Source: Steinernema hermaphroditum
Taxonomy: Eukaryota; Nematoda; Chromadorea; Rhabditida; Steinernematidae
DNA length: 64,000 nt
NCBI GenBank assembly: GCA_030435675.1
Contig: CM059622.1
Location: 7,750,001-7,814,000 of the forward strand
Reading direction: 5' to 3'
Shown here piece after piece: positions 1 to 12,985 of this stretch. Within the stretch, counting starts at the first letter, position 1. Every line of letters begins with the position of its first letter. Below the pieces are notes generated by a model. It was not told the DNA's origin, did not search any database, and saw only the letters and a list, made by a program, of their open reading frames with translations. Position numbers and translations under genes: made by a program.

Positions 1-540
1 GGCGATGAAGAGCCTCGCCGAAGACGGCGGAGACGAGGCGGATGGCGTCGAAGACGGCATCGATCGGCACAGGAAGCGATTAGGGCGCAATTATGGCACT
101 CCGCGAGGCGATCATAACCCGAGGCGCGCGAGAGGGAATGGACATCGCCGCCCGGAGGCTTAGTGCGCCGAGGCGAACTCGTCGCCGAAAGGCAGAGGCG
201 GACTAATCCCTTCTAAAACCAATAGGCCGGCGCCGTCAGTTGTCACCCTTCTTGACTCGGTGCATAGGTGATGACGCCGCGGCATCAGATGAGATTCAAT
301 TAGGGCTTTGTGGCGTCGCCTTCTCGACGCCTTCGAGGGCCTCGGCTCGCAGTGTCATTATTTCCGGGAGGGGATAATCTAATCTAACAGCTCGCGCACA
401 ATCCGAGGCCCTCAAACACAAATATTCAAAAACCTAATTACTGGCGCCGCTGGCGGGGGGCGCGCTACCATTAAGAGTGCGCTCAGGAAATTGCCTCCAG
501 CGGCGATTTTACCAAAACTATCTGGAGGAGGCGGACTTAC
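1..540. other. No gene recognised; probable intron sequence of unc-73
   Basis: GC-rich sequence following the last linker exon. I see no domain, RNA gene or repeat in it. It probably lies in the intron leading to the second GEF half outside the window. Confidence 0.4.
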
Positions 541-2673
541 CAGCGACGAGGAGGGGTCGCCGGCGGCGAGATGACTCGCGGTGGCAGCGGCGTCGACGAC
601 CACGGAGCTGAGCTGACTCATCGGCGGCGGGAGGTCTCCGGGCGCCGGATTCTGGAGGTCGGCGACGGAGCCGGAGGCTGTGGACTGCGCCGGGGCCGTC
701 GCGGGGTCGTCCTGTCCGGGGATGAGGAGGGTGCCCGAGTCCGACGGGAACAGCGATAGCACGCACGTGGGCGTCGGCCGCTCCTGGCTCTGAAGGCGTC
801 TTTCGGAGGACGTTGCGGGTGGCCGACTCACCAGAGAGGAGGTGGAGGGCTCCGGCTGGAGGGGCTCCGCCGCGGAAAGTTGGTTGTGGGCCGGCTGGGA
901 GGACGGCGGCGTCGAGTGATTTACGGAGAGCGAAACCGACGAAGTGGGACGTCCGCCGGAACTCTGCGAGGGCTGCGGGGCGGCCGAACCTCCGTTACTG
1001 CTGCTGTGGTTGAAGAAGCGCCTGAAGGAGTACGATTAGAGGGCGCCGGATCGCCGCGCGGAACGATGGGTCGATGAAGACGCCGTGGGCGACGTCCAAG
1101 ACGCCGCTGCCGGCCGGGTGCGCATGTAATTAAGTTGCCGAAGCGACCGAGGAGACGCCTCGGGGCTTCTCGGTACCTGAGCAGAAGGCGGAGAGGCGTC
1201 AAACGGCGTCGGAGCGTCCTGCACATCGTCGGGCGGCGGTCAGAGACGATCGGGGACGACTGATCGCTGCGATCGCCGCCGCCCGAGGCGTGAATCAGCG
1301 CTCCTTCGCGGCCGATTACCCGCGAAGGTGGGTTAAGCGGTTAAGCGTGCGCCGGGCTCAGTGTCGCCGGGTGCCGAAAGCAGCGCGCGCTCGAGGCCCC
1401 AGGCGCGACCCGAGGGCCACAACACGGCCACCGGAAGCGAAAACAAGCCCGAGCGCCTCTGGACGACGCAATCGACGTCGGCCGACGCCGCCGGCGCCCG
1501 ACCATATCAAGCGAAAGTTCGGGCGTCTTCCTTCTGGGGGCCTCGATTCCTCGAAGAAGGCACCTGCTTCTGGGTAGAACACGGTGACGGAGACGAGAGG
1601 CCGCGGCGGCGACAAAGGGCGAATCAAAAATGCGCATAAATCTCTCCTTCGGAGGCTCGCAGAGCGAAGAATTCTTAATTGGGGGGCGGGGCGCCGAAAA
1701 GAGATAAGGCGCGCCGAGGAGCGCGCGGAGGCGAAGGCGCCGAAGTCGAGAGGGTTCGAGTAAAGGGCCTCGCCGTCGCCGGGGGGACAAACAAGGTGAG
1801 CGCGCGGAATTATCCGATATCGAGGCAGGAGCCCGAGTGCAGCCCTAACAATTTATAAATAGCACCGAGAACTGAAAAACACATTAAACATGGGCGGAAT
1901 TGCTTCGTAATGTAACGAAAACAGCGCGGAGATCGGGGTTCCCTGATCGAGGCCCGATCTACCGTAACCCGGCTTCGAGACGACGAGCGTCTTCGCCCGA
2001 GGCGGGCCACGCGCGCTCCTTTCGGAGGCGGTGGCGCCATCTTCATCACCGAGCTCATCAGCGCGCCTCTCCTCGAGATCGCCTCGGGTCCTCGGCGATA
2101 CTAAGCAAATAAGAAGGCCCGATTGGGGACGAAGACGCCGTCGATGGCCCTTTGTCCCTCGGAGTTGCCGTAATTCGGCGAATTCCAATTAGCGTCGCCG
2201 GAGGCCAAGGGCGAATCCGCCAAAGACCCAGGTGGGTGAGACTCACCGAATGGACTTGCGTTTGACGACTCCCGAGGCGCCGGGGGAGACGGGTTCTCCG
2301 ATGGAGGGTCGGTCAGTGGCATCTGAAGCGGTGGAGACGTTAGAGACGGGGCCGAGGACCGTCTGGCTGGGGAAGACGATCGTCCGGGAGGGGTCCGACG
2401 GCGCCGAGAGCGGCGACTCGAGGTCCTCGGAGTGGTGCCGCGATGAGGAGGAGCGTGATGAGGTCGAGGAGAACCACTTCCGCTTGAGGGCGAACGACCA
2501 CCGCTGCTTCTTCGACGACGTCTTCGGAGGCACCCCCGCCGACGTCGGCGACGGCGTCTGAGGTGTCGAAGGTGACGCCGATGCCGAGACGCCAACGTCA
2601 ACGCGCGGCGCCGGAGGTACATGCGCGTCCACCGTCTTCGAGCGCTTTATCTTCTTCATCGGGCTGGTCTCCG
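541..2673 (-). other. unc-73: Serine/proline-rich inter-GEF linker exons of unc-73
   Basis: Three exons, 2673-2247, 1021-832 and 789-541, carry open frames rich in Ser, Pro, Thr and Ala without a recognised domain. Each boundary has a usable site: acceptors TTTACCGTAG, CTTCAG and CTTCAG; donors GTGAGT, GTGAGT and GTAAGT. The phases chain exactly: the SH3 exon ends with one base of a codon, the first linker exon supplies two and itself ends with two bases, the next supplies one, and the last two join in phase 0. The first exon has a basic Ser cluster (KKIKRSKTVDA, FALKRKWFSSTSSRSSSS). This chaining is the reason for assigning them to unc-73 rather than to a separate gene. Confidence 0.7.
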
Positions 2674-5600
2674 CTACGGTAAACGTCACCCGCTCGTCAC
2701 CAGTACGGATATGCCTGTGGCTGCAAACAAGCGTCCGCCTTATGAGCGCCGAAACACGAACGAAGCGAGAGGTACGGTACGCGGTTTCCAGGCCTCCAGA
2801 GGACCGTCATCCACTTTGAGGTCAATCGAAGTTTTTCTGTGGAGAGCGCCCAGTTCTCGAGAGGAGACGCCGTGGGAAAGAGACCCTCACTGCCTAAGCG
2901 GGCGTCTTCTGATGGCTCAAACTAGAATCGGTGGCAGTTCAGTGACCATCAGCGGGGGCAGAGGAGCGACTGGAAGACACAAAGAAGCGCGGAGGGAGGC
3001 ACGGTTCGACGGCGCCACTCGAGAGCTCCACTCGATGATCGGCCTCCTCCCGATCCGCGAGATCGATCGACGGCGCTCCTGCAGCTGACAGCGCCGCGAT
3101 CGGCGCCTCCCGACGCGCGATCGATGGCGGAAGGAACTTGCAACTGATTGAAACAACGCCTCGAGGCGAAGATGAATCGAGTGGTCCTCGGAGGCGCCAC
3201 CGAACGCCAAATCGCATTACGAACTTATCGCGTCGTCTGCAGGGGAGGGGTGCAGCCCTACCAGCCGGAGGGACCGTGGCCTCGCCAAATGAAGAAGACG
3301 CCAGAAGGCGACGGGCCGTCTGCGCGTCGTTTAGGCGGTGACAAGCAGGGAAATTGGAATCGAGAGGGCAAAATATCACATCAAGCGGTCTCCGCCCAGA
3401 TGCCCACGGTCTCCGTTTGCATAGTCCCACAGCGTCGTCCTCGAGTTGACCCTCCGCACTCTGTTTACTCGACTCCAGAAGCCAATAAAGGCGAGTCGCT
3501 ACAAGAGGATCCAAAGTGCACACGTAAAGTAGGGCCAACCGTGCCGGAGACGTCTCCGAAGAGGACTTAATTTCGCGCCTCAAGGCGACGTTCCTCGCTA
3601 CGTGGAACGCGCGAGTGTAATTAGCTAATAAAGCGGTCGTCGGACGTCTTCAGCGCACTTCCGCCCGGAAACGAAGTCACGGCGGACGTCCGCCCTCCGC
3701 CAGAATCCTGGCCGAAGGCGCCGTCGACGTCGCAATTAGCATCGCCGCCAGAAACAAAGTGCAATTAAAGAAGCCTCTTCAATTAGCCCAACGGCGCTAC
3801 CGTACCGCAGACTAAGAGGATCGGACTCGAGGGCATTTGCGGAATCGCGCAATTGATCCCGGCTGCATGGCCTGACGGCGACGCGAAGCATTACAAATAT
3901 TTACATTAGTTATATGCGAGCGCCGAGCGGAGGAGATGCCAAACAGAAATCGGCGATTCCGTGCGAATTTCAAGTTTGCGACTCCGCGTGTCATCGATCA
4001 ATTCACCTCCCGGTGACACAGTTTATGTAAACAGCGCTTCTGAGTGCGCAGAAAATAATCGAAAAAGCGCTCTTCTCCTCCGTTTGTGGACTCCTATAAA
4101 GTGCCTAATGGCATAGGGATGCACTCGTCATGACAGAAGTGCACAGAGGACACCGGAAGTGGCCGAGTGGTCTCCAATGTGCCGTCCTCGTTCATCTCCC
4201 CACGCAGAGAGCTTCAAACCACCCCTAAGATGCAAGTCCAGCTCGACGCCCCGAACTGCACACATATCTCGATGTTCGACTCAGTCTCCAGCGCAGATTT
4301 ATAACGAACAAGGTTTTCCCTTTGGGAACAGAAGATCGAGGTGCTCCTGCCTCTTGTGGGGTCTAACGACCATCGATCGGAAGGAACGCGCCGTAGCTCC
4401 AAAAACTCTGTGCGCACTTTTGTGATTCGGAAAGCGTAAAAGACTCAAAAAGAGACGGAAACTAGATTTCCACGGAGCCTAACGACACAACAACTCTTCT
4501 AACAAGACTCGTCTTCTTCTTCGGCCGCCGCGTTTAGCCACAACAAATTTAATTATTCATCTTCTTCGCCCCTTGGCGTGCTAATTTCTAATTTTAATTG
4601 CGTCCGCCCTTCAGCGGCGCCTTTTAGGGCCCAACGCCGGCAGAACGTGCTCGCGACTAATCGGCTGTTCACGCGTGCGCACCCCTAAGCGCCAGATTCG
4701 GACCTCCTCCTCACTTCCGCACCCGTGATCACCGACGCGGCGCGCATCCCTAAACGGTCCATCGATCGAATCCTCGTTTGCACAGGACACACATGACGCT
4801 GAGTCATCCAAAAACTCGCTTACCTTCTCACGGCTCCGTCGGACCCTCGGCATCTAAAGGGGTACGGTAGGTGTGAGTCGCCTACCTGAATCCGCGACGC
4901 TCGTGAGCACAAGAAGGGGTACGAGGCCCTGGGCGCCCGGCTCCTTCCCGTCCTCGCTATCCAGCGCCACCAGAATCCAGTCCGGAGTCTCTGCGCTCTG
5001 GTCGACCAGCTGAACATCGTACTTCTACCGTAGTTGAGCGGGGCTTACCTCGACGATCTGGCCCTTGGCGAGGGAGAGCTGGCCGTCCTGAGTGGCGACG
5101 AAGTCCTCGATGACGACGAAGTGCTCGATGTTCTAAAGGGTCAGAGTCAGAGGGAAGACGCTAGGGGATCTGGAGGGCACCGCTGCGGAGCGCCGTCGCC
5201 GGGCGCTACCGCTCCGGAACGATGCGTGGAACTTGCGCCGGGCGCGGTCGTAGAGACTCTCCGTACGATGCCGGATCGCCCGGAAGGACTTCGAGTACTG
5301 TAGCATGCCGAAAGAGGGCGCCTCTGGGGTGGACGCCGATAGAACTGCCCTCTGGACTGCGGGCGCACGACTGAACGAGGAGTCAGGTAAGGGGCGACGA
5401 CGCGAGGGCAACCGTCGGCGTCCCGAGCGGAATCGAAGCCGCGAGGAACCGAGGTGCAAGCATGAAACGACGACATAACCAGCCCGGAAGACACACTTGG
5501 TAAGGCGCGCTCGGGTGCGTCGGGACGGTTCGGCGACAGAGGCGGTGGCGGCGGGGGCCTCCAACTTGACGCCAGCGGATTTTATACGTCGACCACGCAT

Positions 5601-8600
5601 TCAATGCGGCGTCGTTTGATGTGGCGCCGCCCAGCTTATAAGTCGTCACCGTGATCGCCGAGGTCGCCTCCGGGCAACCACACACCGTGTCGGCCGCTCC
5701 CCGAGGCCCCACTCCCGACACCTCGGGAGTACAGGAGGAAGCCCCCGTCGCGTGGCGCGCCAATTGGAAGTCATAAGCAGTCATTCGGAATAATTATAAA
5801 CTATGCTCCCGCAGCGAACCAAGTTGAGCGCATAGGCGATGTCCCCGGGTGCTCGCGCTGCGTCCGAGGAAGCCACGTCATGTCCCCTGGCCGACTCGCT
5901 CTATCAATTGTTGATAGCGCCGAATTTGATTGCAAAACGCGGCGGCGACGCGATTCGGAGGAACACTCCGTGCTGACGATGGGGAGGGTACTGTAATCGT
6001 GTTTGTTAGGAAGAAACTGACCCTCGCGCAGCTCCTTCTCGTCTTCGAAGAGAGCTGGGACCGGGCGAAGTCGCGGAGCTGGTGAAAGAGGAGCGAGAGC
6101 CTCCGGATGGGGCCCGTCGAAGAGCGCGACGACGTCGACATCGGCGACAAGGGCGTTTCGGACATGTTCGGGCGCCTCGTTACAGTCCTCTCGGAACTTG
6201 CATCTGGCGAAGAAGGGAGCGGAGGGGAGACGCACCGGCGAGCATCCGATCGCCTCCAATTGGCTATCGTTCGACGGCGACGGCCGCGGCGAAGACTCTC
6301 GTGGCCGATCGCGAAAGTTGGATCGTCTAAGTGGCGAGCGCCCCAGGCTATTGCCGATGATAACAAAACGCTCGCTGCCTCCCCGATCGTTGCGCCGTGA
6401 TTGAAAGGAGCGCCGGCGGCGGCTGTCGCCCTGGCCCCGAGCACTCCTAAACCCTCGCGACATGGGACACCCGTGTTTATTGTTTACTTCGACCTCGGGG
6501 CGCAGGGCCCACCAGAAAGGGAGCAGCCGTCCGACTGGCGCGCATCCGTCGGGGCAGACGCCACTGGAACTTAAAGGCCGCCACTACAGTCACTATCCAG
6601 AAGCTCGTGTTTTCCGAATCCTGAAGGAAGAGCGAAGAAGAAGACCTCAACGGTGCACCTCGCGTCGCCACGAGGCAAACGTTCTCACGTTCCACAACAC
6701 GGCAACTGTCAACTGTTTTCAAACGTCTATTAATCTCCAAGGTCGTCCGATCCCACACTCTCAACGTCCCGGAAGCTGCTATCGGAATCGCGTTCCGCTA
6801 AGCTACTCACCACTGGGTTGTCGAGGTTGTTGCTGGAGGCGGCACTGTGCAGCGAGTAGCGTTCCTGGAAATCGCTGCTGTCCTTCGAGAAGCGGTCCGA
6901 AGACGCCGACGTCGAGGGGCGCGACGACCGCGACGACACAGATCCGAGGTTTGGAGTGTCTAAACGGGGAATCAGAAGCGAACACAGATGGGGAAGGATA
7001 CCGAGGTTGAGCGTCATGAGTCCCTGCATGAGTTCGCGAATCTTACGCACCCAGAGAACCTTGTTTGCCTCACTGGAGGCCTTCAGATCCGTGCGCTGGT
7101 CGCTGCTCGGCGCCGACCCCTGCCGCAGCCCGAACTTCGTGGAGTCGCCCTCGATGTGCTCGCAGATGTGGATCTCGTTAATCATCAGCCGATTCTTGTA
7201 GACGTAGGCGATCTTGGAGTTCGCTTCAATCTTCTTGGTGAAGACCACGCAGCACTCAAAGAGGAACACCTGGCGTTCGCGACCTTTCTTGAAGTAGTGC
7301 TTCGGCTCGCACACCGTAAACGTGTCCTGCATGACGAACTCGCCCAGGCCTCCGAGCTTCTCCACCCCTTCAAAGTTCTTCAGGTGGATTATGTCGTTGG
7401 CGCGCTTCGGCACTCCGACGACGACGTTATGCGCCTCGCGGATTTCCTCGACGTTGTTCTTGCAGTTCTTCAGAATCTCCTTCAGCATCAGTCCGTACTT
7501 CGTGATCCTCTGGACAGGTTTGATCACCATTGACTGCAGTTCGTGGCTGTGCTCCAGCTTGTGCGCCAATCGGACGCTCTGAAAAGATAGCCTTGTATGA
7601 ATACAAAGGGAAGAACTAACCGAAAAGAACTGAATGGCTTCGGGCAGTCCGATCAAGTGGTTGTTCTGCTCCTTGTTGACACAGTAATCCGTGTAGAGGG
7701 CGTTGAGGGTTTCCACCCAGAAAATGAAGCAGTAGCCGACGTCCTCGGGACTGTGCTCGTACTTCATCAATTCTTCAACGAACGTCCTTAACACATCAGG
7801 CATGAAATGACCTCCTCCTCTTTCCACTCACTCTCTGTGGAACTTGTAGAGCTCTTCAATGTTTCCGAAGATCTCTTTTTCTTTGCCCCTCAGAATGGAA
7901 GGGACGGAGTTTTCGGCGGCACGGAACGACTGGATGTAGCACTCGATGCACTTGCGGAGGTCTTCGATGTAGTCCTTCTCGGATTTGATGAGCTCCAACA
8001 TCGGTTTCCTGGAACGCGCAGCTGAAGAAGAAGGCCGTGCGATACCTCTTACCTCATCTTGCTGTCCACCGATGCGTCATCATGTGCGGCCAACGCCAGC
8101 GTCTCCTCGATGCGCGAGTTGCTGAGGCGGTTCAGAGAAAGGTCTTCTTTCTGAAACAAAACCTATTAGGCACAGAAAAAGGGCCGACTCTGTTGAAAAA
8201 GAGTGATCGAAGACAATCGATAAGGACCATGAATGGGGAACTGATAAGACTCACCAATCGGTCGCAACCTTTGGGTACGCGGCGCGCGGCAGCCAGTTGG
8301 TCGCCGAACTCGACAAGCCGGGACCCGAAGGAGCCGAAGCGGTCCCGGATTGCGGCGAGACGCTTCCGTAGCTCCGACGCGTGGACGTCGTCGCCGATTT
8401 GGTCGAGGAAGTCGTCGGCCAGCGATAGCATCTTCGCCACTTGAGTGCGCTCCTCGGTGGCACTCAGTGAGAAGGCGGCGAACTGTTCGCTCCAATCGTC
8501 GAGCATCTGAGGGGCGCAGGTCTTCAGCTGGCGATGTTTCTGGCCATCGCGACACCACTCGGCGAAGGCGGCATTCTGTCGCTCGATCTCGTCCATGCGC

Positions 8601-11600
8601 TGCTCGTAGGAAACCTCGTAGAGCGTCGCCTTCAGGCACGTCTCCAGCTTCACCTTCCGTTCCGGCCACGCCTTCTGGATATTCGCCTGGCGATGGTAGA
8701 TCTGTGTCTTGATATCGCTGATCGTTCTGTAGCTGTTGTCGACATACGCCCGACTGGCAGAGCACCTTTGGATGTAGCGGAGAAAGAGATCGGAGCTCTT
8801 CAGCGCGTATGTGCACCCCTAAACCAAGCCTCATGAAGAGAACCTCCCGACGAGACAGCGCACCTTTAGGAATCGGTCCCTGTAGTCATTGTGCCTCATA
8901 AGCTTCTCCTCGACCTTCTCGTACTTTTCGCGAGGCGAGTGGCCCGTCAGTTCCATGCAGTAGTCCTTGGTCGAGGTGAGGTCCTTTTCCAGGGTGTTCA
9001 GCAAGGGGATCACCTAAAACGCACAGAATGAGGACTGCTGCGTGTATAGTCAGTGAAAAACGATTGTGCAAGTAATCGTTGTTCGCTGCCCATATGAGAA
9101 TCTGAACCGCGGACGTCTTATCAATCCGCCACTTTTGCATTTGAGGTTACTCGGCACACGAGATATGTCGTTGGGCCAGGAGAACTCACGTTTTCGTGCA
9201 GAGCTCTGTAGCAGACGTTGGCGGCGTTGATCAGCTTGTTCCGCTCCTGGAACATGCCGATCAGCCCTTGGGCGTCGGCGTTGACTTCGTTGGAGGCATC
9301 GCGAATCCGCTGACTGTCCGCATTCTCGGCGCTGATCATCCGCTCCAGGCGAATACGGTACTCGTTGCACTTCTTGGTGACCGATTCCAACTCCACGCGG
9401 AACTTATCGTGCTCGCTCTGGGCGGCCATCGCCTCTGACAGATTCGAGGGGATGATGTACGTCACGGAGCGCATCCGGTCTTCGAGATAGACGATTTCGC
9501 TCTTCAATTTCGCCTTCAAGGAGAGCGCGTGCTGGACCTGGAGAGCCTGATGGATCTGCTCGTGGGAAGCGATGGCGAGCTGAAGCATCGATGTGACAAA
9601 GTTTTTAACCGTTGCCTCACCTTCATGACGTTCTCTTCGACCTCCTTCAGGTGCTCCGTGGTGCTCTGCACTATGGCGCGAAGAGGCACGCCGTCGGGGG
9701 TGACCAACTCCACTTCGTTTCCGCTCAGGCCCTATACAAATTGATGATATCGATATAAATGTGACAGCTATTGGTAGCGAGCTACGATTAAATCATAACG
9801 GAGGCAGCACGCAGCGAAATGCAATAATCCCACGCGTAAGAGACCCTCATTTTCCTCTCTAATTCAGCGTGCGCATTCGCCAAAGGCGCTGACTTCTCAG
9901 ATTGCGGACTTATGTTGCCCTAATCCGACATATAGTATAGGATCAAACTGCTACATAGAGAGCCACTCGATCGCGCAAGTTGGATTCTCCGCCAAGCAAA
10001 GACTTCCTAAGCACCGAGCCCGTTAAGACCGATGGTCACTCGCAGAGCGCACGCCTGTGAATGAGAGAGTTCCACCTGGTGGCGTGACCTTCTCAGGGGA
10101 AGGGTACCGCACATCGGGTAATTAATCACCCAGCTCACCTGGAGGATTTCATTCGCCGTGTTCAGGATCTCCTTGACTGTCTTCCGCACTTTCTTCGTGT
10201 TTTCCTCGTGGAACGGAAGAATCCTGCCCGCCTGTTCCGCATGATCACTCATTAACGTTTGCGTCATCATCGTCGCCATGTCACGTCGCCAGTTCTGCAA
10301 AAGGCGCCCTTCGAGTAGTCGTTTACCTTTAAGGACTCACCAGGAGTTCGTTTCGTATCGACTCGCAGTTCATGGTGAAGTTGGCACACTTCAAGGCCAG
10401 CTGTAGTGAAGAGCGCTGTGATGGATGGCGCTCCGCGAAGGCGGCGTTCCTTTGAGCTAAAAAGGCGCCGATAGAAGCGAGTACACCCGAAGAAACACCC
10501 GAGGAACATACTGATCTGTTCGCGAATCTGTTCGACGATTTCCACAGAAGGCGAAGAGTCGATGCCGATGAGCTTCGACTGCTGCTGGAGCGCGTGGATC
10601 AGCCGGTCGCACTCGGCCATCGTTGTTCCGAAGGCCTGCGCGGTGCCGTCATTCTCCTTCATGAAATCTTCCTTGCGCTTCTCGCACTCATCGACGGAAA
10701 GACTCGCAACACGGTACATGTTCTGACGATCCTCCAGGCCCTTATACCAAGCTACGATCTCTCCGAAGTGCGTGTGGAGGAGGACCGACTGCGAAAGGAT
10801 GTTCTTGCGCAGCTCCACCTTCTCCTGGAAGCGCGCCATCCGCTGCTTCAGTTCGGTCACTTCGGCGCGGACCTTCGGGTCGTCCACTTCGCCTACAAAG
10901 AACCTGTAAGGACCACAGTGAACACAGTCAAATACCACAAGTGATCAGCTGGTCGGCCGCGTCGTACAGTTTCATCGCGTTTCCATGGGTGTTTGCGGCA
11001 ACCTCGCGGAACTTGAGGTGGTGCTTGAGGAGATCCTTCGCCTGGACGAGGCTAATCCCAATGGAAGTGTTCTTCCGGAGGTAGGGTTCCCCGTGCTCGC
11101 TCAGCCAGTTGAAAACACTTTGAGTGTCCGCTTCGAAGGCGTTGCGGGCTAGGCGCGCGTAGAGGCGCTGCTTGTGCATCTCCCACTTCGTGTGGAACTC
11201 CTTGTGGTACCGCGTGATCTGGTTGATCAGCTCGACGATCTTCTTATAGGATGCGTTCTGACCGAGAGGGTCTCCGGCGGTGTAGCTCTTCATTAACTGC
11301 GTCACTTTTCGCCCGTCGTCGATGGCAAAGGCGTACGCCTGTTTCTCCTCGTCCCCGAAGGCATCGTGCGCGCTGACGGCAGATTCCAGCTGATCCTGCG
11401 TCACTATCGTGCCTAAAGTGGCCACGTCCTGCTCGACCTGCTTCAACCACACCATGCTGTTTCGTAGATACTGCAATGAATAAACACATAGATGCCAGTG
11501 GCGACGTGCGACTAACTTGAGAGGCCTTCTGGTGAAAGCTAAGGGCAATCACTAAGAGCTCCGTCCGCATCGTAGTCTTCTCGGTAAAACGGCGCCACTC

Positions 11601-12985
11601 GTCATTCACGCGCATCTGCGTAGCGTCGATCTGCTTATGCCCGTAGTTCCCTACTTCCCGCAATCGGTTCGCAACTCTCTCTATTCGCTCAATGTTGAGA
11701 TGGTTGTTCTTAACTTCGTCCATAAGAAAAACAAAACGCCTAGCGTACCTCTACGACCCTTGCGAAGTCCTGGTGATCGGCTAACAGCTTCTGGCAATCC
11801 TGCTCCGAAGTGCCGATCTCGATGAACTGACAGGAGATTGCCTCGGAATGCGACCTTGTCCAGCTGAACATCTCCTCAGCGTCCTTCTCGAAAAGTTTCA
11901 GTTGCGAACAGTGGTCAAGTAGCTGGCGCCGATTCTCCCACTGCAAGCACAGTTGATGCCTTAAAGTTCATTGTATAATCAGCGTGATTGGATAAAAAAC
12001 CCACCTTCCGGTTCGTATACTATTCACCAGAGCTTGCAAGTGGGGCAGAGAGGCGATGATATCGGGGTTAGAGTTGCACAGTCCGCCGCTGGTCGAGGAA
12101 TTGTACCCATCGTCAGGAGTTCCTCCTTCGGGTGTTCCTTTTATCCTTCGTTGAATCTGAATTTAACCTGAATTGATGTGGTTTTGGAATCACCTACATT
12201 TCGAGCTTGTAGCTCAAGTTCGTCGACGGAAATTGAGAAAACCTTGGTCCTCAGCAGCTTGTGCTCTTCTATCGCCCGCACGGCGGAATCGACATCGAAG
12301 GGCATGTTTCCGTTCTTCATCTCGCTGCTGTACACCTCGAAGTTCCTCATGATATCAGTCATCCGCCAAATGAGATTCTCCAAGTCCTGCAATCCACTAC
12401 TACGTAAAAAAAGCTCGCTGGAACCCACCAGGCGGCACTCCATCCACTCGTCGTGGTCGTAGTAGAGCGTGCCTCCGAGATCGCGCGTCAGCTGATTGAG
12501 GTCGATGAATCTGGCGAGATCCTCCACGGAGATCATCTGCAGATTGAACTTGTACTTCCCCGAGGAGGAGACGGAGGCTTTGTGCTTCTCCCAGAACTTG
12601 TCGGGCTTGATAATGAAGACGACGTGGACCTGTGCCGGGAAAAATTCCTGGAGACACTTCAGAATCGGCTTGACGTTCGCCCACGGCGTTCCCTTCCGCA
12701 TGTCGATGATGATGACGAAGCCGCGTTCCTTGAACTCGTCGCTGAAGTCGGAAAATGGGAGAAGAAGCTGGGAAGAGGTACTTACGCGGTGACATTGTGG
12801 AGATAGACGAGCACGTTGCGGATGTTGTCGATGCTGACGGACGGCGAATTCTCGCGAGCCGGGAAAATGACCACGGGACGGTTGTGACGGTCCCTGGAGC
12901 CGGGAAGGAGCGCCACGCGGTCGCGAAGCACGTGGAGCACGTCCTCGGCCTTCGTGCTGCTTACGCCTTCGCTGAAGTCACACAT
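541..12985 (-). CDS. unc-73: UNC-73/Trio-type Rho guanine nucleotide exchange factor, multi-exon, partial
   Basis: Large multi-exon gene for a Trio/Kalirin family exchange factor, which activates Rac/Rho GTPases in cell migration and axon guidance. In order on the minus strand: a CRAL-TRIO (Sec14-like) domain (about 12985-12429), a long series of spectrin-type helical repeats (about 12386-8050), the first DH domain (8010-7400) with its CR3 motif IKPVQRITKY, a PH domain (about 7370-6990), a Ser-rich tail, an SH3 domain (5132-4886) and Ser/Pro-rich linker exons down to 541. The second DH-PH, Ig and FnIII parts expected in this family are absent and should lie beyond the left edge. Introns are mostly short with GTGAGT/GTAAGT donors. 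Reading phases agree across the exons from 5323 to 541. The start is uncertain: an ATG at 12985 precedes the CRAL-TRIO region, but an acceptor-like CTTCAG just inside it may mean that an upstream 5' exon exists. Confidence 0.93.
2674..4885. other. Long unc-73 intron, no recognised content
   Basis: Sequence between the SH3 exons and the linker exons. Several open frames exist (for example 3583-2939 minus, 214 codons), but none resembles a known domain and GC-rich sequence gives such frames by chance. An alternative promoter or unrecognised isoform-specific exons could be present; UNC-73 genes are known to use several promoters. Confidence 0.4.
4886..5323 (-). other. unc-73: SH3 domain exons of unc-73
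   Basis: Three consecutive exons. The first (5323-5181) is basic and contains FGMLQYSKSFRAIRHR. The second (5132-5049, 28 codons) encodes the first SH3 half: HFVVIEDFVATQDGQLSLAK, then GQIVE. The third (5021-4886) encodes the second half, with WILVALDSEDG and the closing GLVPLLVL. This is the ALYDF...L.. G D...W...GLVP pattern of an SH3, at the position expected after PH1 in UNC-73/Trio. Introns are 48 nt and about 27 nt; the second is very short and ends with the sequence TACGGTAGAAG, so its exact boundaries are less certain. Confidence 0.85.
5324..6729. other. unc-73 intron with possible unrecognised exons
   Basis: Lies between the end of the PH1/Ser-rich exon and the SH3 exons. A minus-strand frame near 6180-6000 (containing MSETPLSPMSTSSRSSTG followed by a basic stretch) could be an alternative exon, but no splice pair was convincing. 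Confidence 0.3.
6730..8010 (-). other. unc-73: DH1-PH1 catalytic cassette of unc-73 with a possible alternative 3' end
   Basis: The DH domain begins with ELIKSEKDYIEDLRKCI (CR1) and contains VIKPVQRITKYGLMLKEIL (CR3), the helices that contact the GTPase. The PH domain follows (VFLFECCVVFTKKIE, then EANKVLWVRKIRELMQ as the C-terminal helix). A Ser-rich tail follows. The frame can splice out at a GTGAGT near 6806, toward the SH3 exons. Alternatively it can read on through a plausible acidic end, SSFRDVESVGSDDLGD, to a stop at 6730. A 42-nt segment inside the DH region (about 7620-7579, GTTAGT...TTTCAG) has the form of an intron but is in frame and stop-free, so retention would only insert 14 residues. 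Confidence 0.85.
12194..12985 (-). other. unc-73: CRAL-TRIO (Sec14-like) domain exons of unc-73
   Basis: Exons at about 12985-12786, 12741-12429 and 12386-12194 encode the lipid-binding-like Sec14 module that begins Trio proteins. Landmarks include RDRHNRPVVIFPARE, then FVIIIDMRKGTPWANVKP, FFPAQVHVVFIIKPDKFW and the closing LTRDLGGTLYYDHDEW. The first donor reads GTAAGT at 12785-12780 and the second GTGGGT. The third exon starts the first spectrin-like repeat (ENLIWRMTDIMRNFEVY). Confidence 0.9.

Noticed and set aside
412..831. Single 139-codon gene starting at 831
   Set aside because: The donor and acceptor around 832-789 fit the unc-73 linker exons in phase; treating it as an independent gene would ignore the GTAAGT at 540-535.
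2939..3583. 214-codon minus-strand frame in the unc-73 intron
   Set aside because: No domain, composition expected from GC-rich sequence, overlapping open frames in other phases.
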